Below, one piece after another: positions 25,626-37,049 of a stretch of 64,000 nt of DNA. The stretch is from contig NC_080702.1 in assembly GCF_030445035.2 (NCBI RefSeq), positions 25,617,652 to 25,681,651 of the forward strand, in the 5' to 3' direction. The translations under genes were made by a program, and so were the position numbers. The notes under the pieces were generated by a model. It had not been told where the DNA came from. It did no database searches and saw only the letters and a program-made list of their open reading frames with translations. This stretch comes from Dasypus novemcinctus (Eukaryota; Chordata; Mammalia; Cingulata; Dasypodidae). Within the stretch, counting starts at the first letter, position 1. Every line of letters starts with the position of its first letter.

Positions 25626-28600
25626 GCATTTAAAGCAATTTTATTGAGATATATTTACATACCATACAAACCATCCAACAGTGCAATCAATGGCTTTTCA
25701 TATAGAGCTGTGCCCCATTTCAACACAATTTCAGAACATTTTCATTATTCAATGAAGAAAAACCCATATCCCTTGACAGTCACCTTTCAATCTTTCTTTC
25801 GCTAGTCCTATATTACACTAATTGTCTCTATAGATTTATTTACACACACACATATATATGAATATTTATATATCTACTTTTTTTATATACAGACTGAGTT
25901 ATATGTAGTACTTGTATCTGGTTTCTATCACCATGTTTTTAAAAATTATTTAATTAGAGAAATTGTATGTTTATAGAAAAGTCATGTAAAAAATACAATA
26001 TATCCATACATCCCATTTATGACACATTGATTAGTGTTATACTTTTTACTATTGATGAAAAAATATTGAACTACTATTAACTGCAGTCCATAATTTATAT
26101 TACATGTATTTTCCCATATACCATTCAATTATTAACACCTCGTGTCAATCATTTGTTACAATTCATGAAGAAACATTCTTGTACTATTAACCCCACTCCA
26201 TCACCCACAACAGGGTTTACTATGTTATAGTCACATATGTTATCTTCTTTCATTCTAGTAAAATACATGATCCAAAATGTCTCCTTTTGTATTAGTCAGC
26301 CAAAGGGGTGCTGATGCAAAATCTGTCGGATTTCATAAAGGGTATTTATTTGGGGTAGAAGGTTACAGTCACAAGGCCATAAAGAGTAAGTTACTTCCCT
26401 CATCAAAGACTGTGAGGGTTCAGTCTTCCTCTTCCTCAAATGGCTCCGTAGTCCCGGTTTCTCCTCTTCTCAGCTGTAGGCTAGCAGAAAGCTCACCTTT
26501 CTCCCTGGGGCTCGTTTCATCCTGGGCTTTCTCAGTTGTTCAGGGCTCTGGTCTCCTCAGCTGCAAACTATCAGGTGAACAGCTCGGCTCTCTCCCCAGG
26601 GCTCCAGAGTCTAAAACTAAACTCTCTGTGTTCTTCTTGTCCATGTATTTACTTCCCTATCCTTGAGCATCCATTTATATAGCCCACAAAGGGGGTGGGG
26701 GTGGGAACTCTGAGTCACCCTAATGATGTGGTCAAATAAAAGCCCTAATCTTGATTTAATAAAGGCAAAGTGAAACCTCTGAATCTAACACAATCTTATA
26801 TGCCCAGAGGAACAGACCAGTTTACAAACACATTCCAATATCTATTTTTGGAATTTATAAATACCAAACTGCCACACCTTTCAAACACATTCACATAGTA
26901 CAGTGAGGTTAATTAAACTCACAATACTGTGGGGCCTTCACCATTATCCACTTCCAAATTCACAATTAACCAAAGTAGAAATTCTGTATGTATAAGCATC
27001 AGGTCCCCATTCTCTACCGCACTCATTACCCTGCTAACCTATATTTTAGATTCTATGAGTTTGCTTACATAATTAGCTCATTGACAGTAAGATCACACAT
27101 TTATTGTGGCTTGACTCAACATAATGTATTCAAGATTGATCCATGTTCACATGCATCAAGACTTCCTTTTAAAAAATGGAATAATATTCCATCTGCTTCC
27201 TCTATTTTTCTTTTCATTGTTTTAGTCCTGCTTTACCACTTTATATCTTGCATGCCCATTTTCAGGAAACACCTTTTCCTTGCTCAGTTGTATTCTGATT
27301 CTATGAATTAAAGTGCAGTGCTATGTATTGTGGATAGAGTACTATTGCATTTTGCATTTACCTTTTTAGCTACCATCTCTTCACACCACTCCAAACCACT
27401 TCCTCTTGTCTTTTTAATCTGCAGAACTCCCTTTAGTAATTCTTAAAGGGCAGGTCTCTTGTTGACCGATTCTCTCATTTTGTGTTATCTGTGAATACTC
27501 TACACTCTCCCTCAGTTTTGAAGAACAGTGTTGCCAGATAAAGGATTTTTGGCTGGCAGTTTTTCTTTTCAGTACCTTAAATATGTATTTCATTTTCATT
27601 TCTGATAAATCAGAAGTCTTTTTAGGATGTCTTGTGACAAATGACTTTTCTCTTGCTTTCAGAATTCTCTTTAACTTTAGAATCTGACATTCTGATTAAT
27701 ATGTATCTTAGAGGTCTATCTGGATTGTTTGGAGAGCATTGTACTTCTCAGACATGTGTATTTATGTCTTCCATTAGACTTGGGAATTTTCTGGTCAAAT
27801 ATACTTTCTACCCCTTTACCTTCTCTTCTCCTTCTGGGCTGCCCATGACATGTATGTTTGTACACTTTTTGTTCTCACTCAAATGCCTGAGACATTGCTC
27901 AAATATTTGCTGTCCTGTGCCTTGAATTAAAAGGACAATTTCAAATGTCCTTTTAGTTTGCTGATTTTTCCTTCTGCCTGATCAAATCTGATTTTTGTCT
28001 CTAATGTAGATATATAATCTCTACTATTGTGTCTTTCATCCCCATTTGTTAGTTTATACTTTCAAGCTCTTCATTATACTCACACATTGCCTTTATATCC
28101 TTTATCTCTTCATGCCTATTTTCCTTCATCCCCTTAAATTGTTTTAAGAGATTAGTTTGAACACCTTATTAAGTTCCAAATCATGAGTCCTCTCTGAAAA
28201 AGTTTTCCCTTGACTGAGCCATATCTTCCAGTTTCTTAGTATGGCCTATGATTTTTTCCCCTGATGCCTGGGCATCTGATTCTCTTCATCAGTTAACTCT
28301 TAAGGTCCATTTCTTTTTATCCAGAATCTTATGGTTGACTGGCTTTATGTTAAGGCTCTTCTGCACTTGGTCTTACTCTAGACCTTCACAACAGCCCATA
28401 TTTAACTGTTCAGATTTTCTCAACTCATCTGAATCTTGCCATGAATATGTGGTGCAATTTTTAAGATTACACACATTTTGTGTAACTGCTTCACCTCCAA
28501 ATAGTTTTTCTCTGTTCCTTCTCTGGTATTCTTGATCTGTAATTTTTGTATGTGCGCAGACTTTCCTCCCAAGCTCCTGGTTTGTGTAAATTCTCTCCCT

Positions 28601-28935
28601 CACTCAGATCCTTGTCTTCCTTACACTTTTCAGCTCTGCAACCCATTCGATCTTACTGCAGTTCAGTTGAACACACCACTGCCATTTTTGTGTTGTTTCC
28701 TGTGAGGCTTTCCTGCCATTGGTTTCTTCTCCATCAGGGAATTCCACCCTGGGAAGCCAGATAGGGTCAACCCAGAAGGGTGGGTCACTTCAGAAAAGTC
28801 CATTTTGCCTTTGTATGGTCTAGCTGACTAAAACTGGTGTGAATAAAGTCACAACAGTCATTACTAGCCTTTCTTTGGTGGTCTCTCTCCCCATCTGCCC
28901 CAAGGGCTCTTTTGCATGCAACACTCCTCAGCGGT
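25626..28935 (-). mobile_element. L1 or half-L1, antisense, splitting a zinc-finger exon
   Basis: In plus coordinates: antisense L1 3'UTR (25,626-27,190), a short linker, an ORF1-like region (about 27,380-28,300), and 5'UTR-like sequence to 28,935. I see no ORF2. Region order and wording match the antisense element at 5-9.2 kb. The element lies in the same transcriptional orientation as the surrounding zinc-finger gene. A short ATGAA occurs at both edges (28,935-28,940 area and 25,618-25,622 area on the minus strand) and may be part of the target duplication. An LTR was inserted later at 26,288-26,876. Confidence 0.75.
26288..26876 (-). mobile_element. MaLR-like solo LTR (fossil) with 5-bp TSD
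   Basis: The element is bounded by TG..CA (on the minus strand TGTGGCAGTTTGG at the right end and ..GACTAATACA at the left). Perfect CCTTT duplications flank it at 26,283-26,287 and 26,877-26,881. A 5-bp duplication and TG..CA ends are typical of LTR elements. It interrupts the antisense L1 3'UTR and is therefore younger than that insertion. It is a solo LTR with no internal region. Confidence 0.9.
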
Positions 28936-30050
28936 TCATGTTCTTCTCACCAGAGTGAATTCTGCTATGTTTAGTAAGGTATGAGGAACGACTAAAGGCT
29001 TTCCCACACTCCTTACATTCATAAGGCTTCTCGCCAGTATGATTTTTTTTATGTTCGGTGAGGGCGAAGGAAAGGCTAAAAGCTTTCCCGCATTCTTTAC
29101 ATTCATAAGGCTTCTCTCCGGTATGAATTCTGATATGTTTAGTGAAGGATGAGGAACGGCTAAAGGCTTTCTCACATTCCTTACATTCGTAAGGTTTCTC
29201 TCCACTGTGACATCTTTTGTGTTCCGTGAGGGAAACAGAAATAGCGTAGGCTTTCCCACACTCATTACACTTAAAAGGCTTCTCTCCTCTGTGACTTCTT
29301 ACATGGACATAAAGGTATGAAGAACGACTAAAGGCTTTCCCGCATTCCTTACATTCGTAAGGCTTCTCTCCGGTGTGTATTCTTTTGTGTTCAGTGAGGG
29401 CGAAGGAACGGCTGAAGGCTTTCCCACATTCCTTACATTCATACCGCTTATCTCCAGTGTGGTTTTTTTTATGTTCAGCAAGGGCAAAGGAACCGATAAA
29501 GGCTTCCCCACACTCCTTACATTCGTAACGCTTATCTCCACTATGAATTTTTTTATGTAAAGTGAGGGATGAGGAACGAGTAAAGATTCTGCCACATTCC
29601 TTACATTCAATAATATGACCTCTTACATGTGTCTGAAAGGCTGAGGGACAACCAAAGGTTTTTCCACATTCCTTACATTCAGAGAATTTCTCTCCAGTGA
29701 GGGTGGAAACATGTCTTTTAAGAGATGCATGAGAACCAAATCCTTTCTCACATTCTCTACATTTATAGGGTTTCTCTCCAGTTAGAGTTCTCATATGAGT
29801 ACTTATATACGAGGTACAACTACAAGTTTCTAGACATTCTGTACACTGAGAGGGTTTGCATCCAATGTAAGAACTCATGTGATGCTTAAGTGATGAATGA
29901 TCCATGAAGGCTTCTCCGCTACCATGGCATTCATAAGACTTCAATACAACAGGAGTTCTTCTAAGCAGAGTAAGATGTGGAATTTGGCTGAAGGTAATTC
30001 CAAACTGATTACCTTCATCATTCTCAGGGAGGCTTTCAACCATATGCCCT
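28928..30050 (-). CDS. KRAB zinc-finger gene, terminal finger exon
   Basis: Minus strand. The acceptor ..tttttaacag precedes 30,050, and the exon enters in the frame given by the upstream exon ([11 protein letters not shown]). It encodes a pre-finger spacer, then 12 C2H2 units joined by H-T/S-G-E/D-K-P/R linkers. Units 1-3 are degenerate: unit 1 lost its second Cys, and units 2 and 3 have Leu for the last His. Units 4-12 are intact. Base-contact residues (-1,2,3,6) for units 5-12 read RSSL, GFAE, RFAE, RSYV, IVSE, RSSK, LFAE, RSYK. The frame ends GEKNMNR-stop at 28,928, just inside the 5' edge of an L1. Sequence and exon phases resemble the ZNF57/ZNF77/ZNF699 group (from memory); orthology is not settled. 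Expected role: nuclear DNA binding and repression through KRAB. Confidence 0.85.
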
Positions 30051-30319
30051 CTGTTAAAAATAAGAAGCATGCTGTCAGAAATGAATTTATTACCAATTTA
30101 CCATAGATATACACAGTGAACATGTATGGTTTCTGCCCTGAGTTGTCCCAAGTTGTAAGAGCTGAATCATCTGGCAGGGAGTGCTAGCTTTATTGTCACA
30201 ACGTTTCTAAAATATGGGACTTTCTGATAACTGCTGACAAGTTATAGATGTTTCAAATACTCAATATCCGACTCACAAGAATGGAATAGTGAAAATTATA
30301 GGAATGCACACTTTTTTAG

Positions 30320-30392
30320 AGGTATATACATACATACATTCACACATATTTACATATGTGTGTATGTAAACACACACATTTATGTATGTAGG
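30320..30392. repeat. CA/TA-rich microsatellite-like stretch
   Basis: Imperfect alternation of 'catacatacat', 'cacacatat' and 'tgtgtatgt' lies in the intron between the linker exon and the finger exon. Confidence 0.7.
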
Positions 30393-30461
30393 CAGGTATT
30401 TTAATGCCATGATACCCTCAGGCTCTGGGGCACTAGTCTCTCTTGTGTGAATGGCACTCAC

Positions 30462-30642
30462 CTAACAAGTCTCCCCCATTGGTGCAGATCTTCAATGCCC
30501 TGGAATTGGTAGACTTCTCTTAACATAGAGGGCCAGGAGTCACTCTTCATGAACTGCACTATTATATGTTCATTGGATAAGTGTTCTCCATTATTATCCT
30601 GTTGAGAAACTGACCCAGTGATTTTAAGACAAGTTTCATCAT
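30462..30642 (-). CDS. KRAB zinc-finger gene, linker exon
   Basis: Minus strand, 181 nt. The donor ..GTTAG|GTGAG is at 30,462/30,461. The coding frame reads DDETCLKITGSVSQQDNNGE, then HLSNEHIIVQFMKSDSW, and ends GRLVR across the splice. The phases fit perfectly: the KRAB-A exon leaves one base, this exon supplies 2+177+2, and the finger exon supplies the last base. It matches the KRAB-to-finger spacer of ZNF57-like proteins. No KRAB-B box is seen. Oddity: the dinucleotide where AG is expected (30,644-30,643) reads AT after a good pyrimidine tract (tttttgtttcAT), so the normal acceptor may be lost. The next AGs lie inside the exon. Confidence 0.7.
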
Positions 30643-31588
30643 ATGAAACAAAAAAGCAAAGACATTTTAAAAGAAAGAAGGCACGTGTGAGCAAAAAAGC
30701 TTTGAGGCATTTGAAAATGCCTTATTTGGAAATAATAAGTATAAAGAACTGGAAGGGTAAATAACTTACTAAGAAATAACTTCTTGAGAACTGAATGTTG
30801 ATATTATAAATAGGGTGCAATTAGGAGAGGAAAGAAGAAAGGTGCATGTGCCCAAAGATAATATTAAAGGAGGTCAGAGGGAAGGCTTTACCCATGAACA
30901 CAGAGGCTGGAGAGCAATGATGAAAAGTCAGAAAAGTAACTTCACCCTCTTCAAGTCATAAGAGATGTTTTCTAATTAACTTAATCGAATGTACCTCTCA
31001 CCACTCAAGGATTGTTCTTTAAAAGATATTGTCTTCTAGGTGCTCTCCAACACAACAGCTCTGGAAAATTCCTATCTTTACTATCCTCAGATCTAACCCT
31101 TGCTTCTCTGGGGGGAAAAGACGGAATGGGTGTGGCTGGCCTGGTCCTCATAGGACAAAGGCGTATTATGAGAGAAGATAGTGAAGGGCAACACAGATTT
31201 CTCTGGCCATGAACCCAAAGCTTTGGTCTGCTAGAGAGGGGCACACATGAGTTTATTTGCAGCAAAATCATGTCAAATTTCTAATAAAGACAGTACAACT
31301 ATAACAAGGTCCCAAATCACAAATCTTCTCTGGGTCCCAAAGTGACTCCTGGGGCCAATGCCCACATTTATCACACATAAAGGACTTCAGGACTTTTAAC
31401 CATATGGAAAGAAGTCAGATTAATACACAGATATTTATGTTCATGGGTAAGTCGGGATATATGTAAGCTCCATAGCACAAGTGACCATGGTAATCTTATT
31501 CATCAAACTATTTCCATTTTTCGGCCTAAATTCTGGAACAAGGTCAAAGAGTGAAATAAACTTTTTCACTAAAGGAGTAAATTTTTTA

Positions 31589-31756
<168 letters not shown>

Positions 31757-32340
31757 TCAGCAAGTTACCATCTCCCTAATATGTGGAGGATGATTGAGGA
31801 TTTCGGCCTTGGGGAACTAAAAAGTCTTAGGAAGTTTACAAAGTTCTGGGTGTTTACCAAGATTTACATTACCTAAAGGCTTGGCCAAAAGCATCTTCCC
31901 TACACCAGCTATATTTACTTCCTGACTCACTGCGTCTTGTCTCACAGACTCAACAACCTTCAATCACATCGAATTTATCTCTCCATCTGTTGGCTCTGAG
32001 TAAGTAATTCCAGTCTTCTTCCTGTGTTTATGGCTCAAAACAGAGCCCTTAGCAAAAATGAGAGAAATGCTCTACAGATGACTTATTCCCCCATTTAGCT
32101 AATCACTTCTTTGTAAAAATAATTATTTCATTTCCCTGCCTAAGACCCTCCAGAACAATCAACAAACATAAAGGGTGAAATGGGCATGAGATATCAGTAA
32201 TTGGTAAAGTACTAGGGAAATGGCAACTTTTCCTTTTGCCCCTCCCCATTTCCATGCAAAGCCCAGAAAGTAACTAATTCAGATACAGAAACAGTCAACC
32301 CTGGCACTGAGCTCACCCTAAGTCCTTTAAAAGTTATATA

Positions 32341-32768
32341 CCAGGAAAAAGATGTGGCTCAAGCAACTGGGCTCCCGTCTACCATATAGGAAGTCCAGGG
32401 TTCGATTCCCAGGGCCTCCTGGTGAAAGGCAAGCTGGCCCATATGGCGAGCTGGCCCACGCAGAGTGCTCGCCCTTATAGGAGTGCTGGCCCATGTGGAC
32501 AGCTGGTGCAGCAAGATGACACAACACGGAGAGACACAGAGGAAAGACAATAAGAGATACAGCAGACTAGGGAGCTGAGGGGACGCAACAGATTGAGCAC
32601 CTCTCTCCCCCTCTAGAAGGTCCCAGGATCAGTTCCCAGTGCTGCCTAAAGAGAAGACAAGCAGACACAGAAGAACACACAGACAGCAGACAGCAAGTGT
32701 AAAATGAGTGGGGTGGGGGGAGAGGGAAGAAATAGAGTGATAAATACATCTTTTAAAAAATAAAATAA
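32341..32768 (+). repeat. DAS-type SINE (dimeric), full length
   Basis: The tRNA-like head has B-box GGGTTCGATTCCC at about 32,398. A second tRNA-like unit lies around 32,575-32,645. The tail is TAAAATAAAATAAAA. Possible imperfect target duplications are aaaagttata (about 32,329) and aaaagctaca (about 32,771). It lies in the large first intron of the minus-strand zinc-finger gene. Confidence 0.9.
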
Positions 32769-32779
32769 AATAAAAGCTA

Positions 32780-33370
32780 CACATCATCAGGAGGACACAG
32801 GACAACCTGACTACAGGAGAATAATCTTTTGGAAAAGTATGTATTTTCACCTATCTGTCATCTAGTTTTAAAGAATTCAGCACTTGCACTGTCACCCTAA
32901 CACCTTCATATAGATAAGCAAGGGTACTGAAATTTTAAAAGAGTTCCGATGGAGAGGACACATGAAAATATGGGCCTCCACACAATTCCAACACTTATGA
33001 GACTGACTGTACCTGCACAAGTATTAGTGACCGCTCTGCTCAATAAACATAAGCCCAGACATCCAATGACATTCTAATACAAGATACCAAAGAGAACTAT
33101 TTCCACAAGAGCCAGAAGAACATGCTTTGGGCTTTATTAGGTGTGGGTAACAAGTTAAGGTTCCCGTTTTACATGGTTACTGAAGTCCAAATTGGTTTCA
33201 ATGTTAAGTTGCCCATTAATCCTAGGAAACAGAGACTTACACACCAGTCCTCTGAAGGCTCCACTCTAATATTTCCTTACATCTCCATCCATGGTGGGGA
33301 CACAAGCATAACTACCTTAACCCTGACCACGGCAAAATCCCAGGGGCTGTAGGGGTCACCATAACGACCT
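32780..33370. other. Intronic sequence, no feature recognised
   Basis: Apparently unique sequence. Short open frames here (for example 33,122-33,352) show no recognisable motif. Confidence 0.5.
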
Positions 33371-33374
33371 GCCA

Positions 33375-33952
33375 CTAAGAAAGATCATTGCTCACTGACT
33401 GCCAAAATAAATACTACCTCAAACAGCAGGGCTCCTGAGGGCTCTGGAGACATCTAGACACTACAGGCAGGGCAGACAGCTCAGAAGTTTGGTGCCTGGC
33501 CAGTGGGGCCTACTTTGGAACTGATGCTCCCCAGTGTGACAGAATTGGACTCAGCTGTGGTTTCCCTACACATGGCTCTTCTGACCCTGTACTGAACCTA
33601 GAATTGATAGGTGTACACCCAAAAAACTGAAATCTTTGGGCTGTCCATGTTACCAGCTGGGCGCTGAATCTCAACAGAGGTGCAATACCTACTCTCCAGT
33701 TCACTGGACTCATGCAGGACAACTAACAAGGAAATGATGATGGACAACAACCATCCCAAGGAACCAAGAATCTACAACTGCAAGCAAGATAGTCCCATCC
33801 ATCTGCCCTATGGTACCAAAGCCCCCTCTCAATTAGAGGTGGAGTGGGCATCATCATCCCAGAATTCTCAAGATTGGGGAATGAATGAAGGACTAAAGTA
33901 GTCTTACTGTATTTCTACTATAGCCTTATTGTCATTTTAGCAATGGAAGAAC
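33375..33952 (+). mobile_element. Older-subfamily L1 3'UTR fragment
   Basis: This matches the copy at 38.56-38.95 kb closely ('ctctggagacatc[tc]agacactacaggc', 'gatgctccccagtgtgacag') and the younger L1 3'UTR copies more loosely. It ends abruptly against L1 ORF2 sequence at 33,953, so it is truncated at both ends. Confidence 0.75.
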
Positions 33953-36100
33953 AGAAAAGGCATTAGACAAAATCAAGAACACCTTTATGATAAAAACACT
34001 TAGAAAACTAGAAATAGAAGGAAACATCCTCAACATCAAAAAGGGCAAAAATTCAACCAAGGACGTAAAGAACTTACATACAGAAAATTATAAAACATTA
34101 CTAAAAGAAACCAAAGAAGATGTAAATAAATGGAAGTATATTCCGTATTCATGGACTGGAAGACTAAATATTATTAAAATGTAAATTGTACCCAAAGGAA
34201 TTTAGAAATTCAATGCAATCCTAATCAAAATTCCAACAGCCTTCTTCGCAGAAACGTAAGAGCCAATCATCAAATAAATACAGAAGGGTAAGTCACACTG
34301 AAAGCCAATACCATCATGAAAAAGAATGAAGTTATTCACAATGATAAAACTTACTGCAAAGCTATAGTGATCAAAATAGCACGTATTCATGACCTAAATA
34401 TAAGACCCAAATTATAAAACTTCTGGGAAAAAACATAGGGAAGCATCTTCAGGATTTGTAACAGGCAATGGTTTATAAGACTTTACACTAGAAGGATAAA
34501 CAACAAATAAAAATACAGATAAATGGTATATCATCAAAATAAAAATATTTTCTGCATTAAAGAACTTCATCATGAAAGTAAAAAATATAACCTCTAGATT
34601 AGAGGAAAATATTTGGAAACCACTTATCAGATAAGGGTTCTTTTTTTGTTCATTTTTTTATCTTTTTTTTAAAAGATACATAGATCACACAAAATGTTAC
34701 ATTAAACAAATATTAGAGGTTCTCATATACCCCCACTCCCCCACATTGATAACTTCTTTCATCAGTGTGGCACATTCATTGCATTTGATAAGTACATTTT
34801 GGAGCACTGCTACACAGCATGGATTATAGTTTACATTGGAGTTTACATTCTCGCCCAGTCCATTCAGTGGGTTATGGCAAGATATATAATGTCCTACATC
34901 AGGTAAGGGTTTAATACGCAGATTATATGAGGAAATCCTACAACCCAAAAACAAAACAAAACAAAAAACATCCAACTAAAAAACAGGCGGAAGAACTAAT
35001 GGCTAAAAAGCATATGAAAAGATGCTCAATATCATTAGCCAGTAGGGAAATGCAAATCTAAACCCAATATAAAATACCATTTCCCATCCAGTAGAATACT
35101 ATTATAACCAGAAAGCAACAAATCTTGGAGAAGATGTGAAGAAAGAGGGTCACTTATTCATTGTCGGTATGCAGCCCCTATGAAAGTCAGACAGTTCCCC
35201 AGGAAGCTAAATATAGCATTACCATATGACCAGGCAATCCTGCTACCAGGTACATACACAGAAGAATTGTAAAGAGGGACTCAAAACAGATATTTGCACA
35301 TCAATGTTCATAGTGGCACTATTCACAATTGCCAAAGATGAAAATAACCCAAGTGTCCATTAACTGGTAAACGGATAAACAAAATGTAGTATATACAAAA
35401 AGGAAATATTACTCAGTTCTAAAATGCAATGAAGTCCTGATACATGCAACAACATGGATGAACTTTGAGGACATTATGTTGAGTGAAATAAATTAGGCAG
35501 AAAAGGACAAATATTACATGATTTTACTTTTATGATCTAACTATAATAAGCAAACTCAAAGAGACAGAATCTAGAACATAGGTTACCAGGGGATAGATTG
35601 GGTTAGAGATGGGTATCTGATGCTTAATTTGTACAAAATTTCTATTTAGGTAATTGTAGAGGTTTGGAAATGGATGTTAGTGATGGTACCAGATTATTGT
35701 GAGTTTAACAGCACTGAACCATGTATGTGAATATGTTTGAAAAGGGACATTTTGGGTCATATATGTTACTAGAGTGAAAGAAGATAAAACATGGGAGTAT
35801 AGAACATAGTGAACTCTGTTGTAGATAATACACTGAGGCTAATAGCACAAGTATAAAAATGTTATTTCATGAATCATAAGAAATGCATGCCACCATTACA
35901 GGTGTTAATAGTAGGGTGGTATGTGCGAAAAAATACCTAACGTAAACTATGGACTATAGTTAATAGCACAATTTCAATATTCTTTCATCAGTAGTAACAA
36001 AGGTACCACACTAAGGTAAAGTGTCAACAATAGGAAGGTATATGGGAACCATGACTTTTCTGTAAACATACTTCTCCAATTAAAAAAACAAAATAAAACA
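33953..36100 (+). mobile_element. L1 ORF2 C-terminal part and 3'UTR
   Basis: Sense L1. ORF2 remnants (about 33,953-34,640) include '[19 protein letters not shown]' and '[11 protein letters not shown]'. The usual 3'UTR order follows to about 36,100. A younger antisense L1 3' end is inserted at 34,640-34,897. It is inactive. Confidence 0.85.
34640..34897 (-). mobile_element. 5'-truncated L1 3' end, nested, with TSD
   Basis: A ~258-bp antisense copy of the xenarthran L1 3' end, inserted in the older L1. Flanks are ATCAGATAAGGGTT (34,626-34,639) and ATCAGGTAAGGGTT (34,898-34,911), one mismatch in 14. Reading through the flanks restores the normal L1 order. Confidence 0.88.
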
Positions 36101-36360
36101 TTATGCTAAGTGAAAAGAAGCCAGAAACAATGTACTACATATTGTATGATTCCATTTTCATAAAATGTAAATACAAATAAATGCATAGAGACAGAAATAA
36201 ATTAATTGCTATGTAGGGTTGGGAAAGGAGAGAGCGATTGAGAGGTGACTGCTAAGGAGCATGGGTTTTTCTTTTGAGAGTAAAGAAGATGTTCTAAAAT
36301 TGATTGTGATGAACGCACAACTGTGATCTGATGGTATGCTTTTGATGAATTGTTTGGTAT
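36101..36360 (+). mobile_element. L1 3'-end fragment
   Basis: A second L1 terminal piece, with 'cattatgctaagtgaaaagaagccaga' and 'gtatgattccattttcataaaatg' blocks and the closing 'gtgatctgatggtatgc' region, immediately before the LTR. Confidence 0.75.
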
Positions 36361-36362
36361 GT

Positions 36363-37020
36363 GTGTAGTAGCAGTTTGGTATTATTTATGAATTCCAAAA
36401 TAGATATTGGATTAAGTTCGTGAACTCTGTTACTCTAGGCATATTAGACTATACTGGATTCAGATGTTTCACTTTTACTTAATTATGACTAAAGTCTTGA
36501 TTGGGCCTTGTCAGTAGGATGTTGAGCCCCCACCCCCTTGGTGGGTGGGGACACACAGAGAAAAGACATGGCAGAGTACAGAGAGTAGAGTGTTTTGATG
36601 CTGAAGCCTCAGGAAGTAAACACCTAAGAGACAAACACAGAGGAATAAAGATGACTCCATTGACACGGCAGAGCCCAAGGAACAAATAGAGCCTGATAGT
36701 CTACAGCTGACATTGTGGAGAGAATAGAGCAGCTGAGCCTGGAGAGAAACAAGCCACAAGAGAGGGACAAGGCTTATCACAACCTACAGCTGAGATTAGA
36801 AGAAGCTGGGACCACGGAGCCTTAAGAGGAAGAGGAAGCCTGAACCCTTGCAGACATCAGCAGCCATCTTGCTCCAACACATGGCAAAAGACTTTGGTAA
36901 GGGAAATAACATGCCTTATAGCCTTGTAACTGTAAGCTTTTAATCCAAATAATTACCTTTTTATAAAAGCCAACAGATATCTGGTACTTTGCACCAGCAC
37001 TCCTGTGGCTGATTAATGCA
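36363..37020 (+). mobile_element. MaLR-like solo LTR (fossil)
   Basis: Same LTR family as at 13.05, 26.3 and 57.9 kb. It begins near TGTAGTAGCAGTTTGG and ends '..tttgcaccagcactcctgtggctgattaatgca'. It sits between two L1 fragments. No internal region is present. Confidence 0.8.
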
Positions 37021-37049
37021 TGCATATAACTCAGTAAAACTGCTTTAAA

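Noticed and set aside
28936-29610. Minus frames of 103-109 codons rich in Asn/Val/Gly/Lys
   Set aside because: Out-of-frame shadows of the real zinc-finger array.
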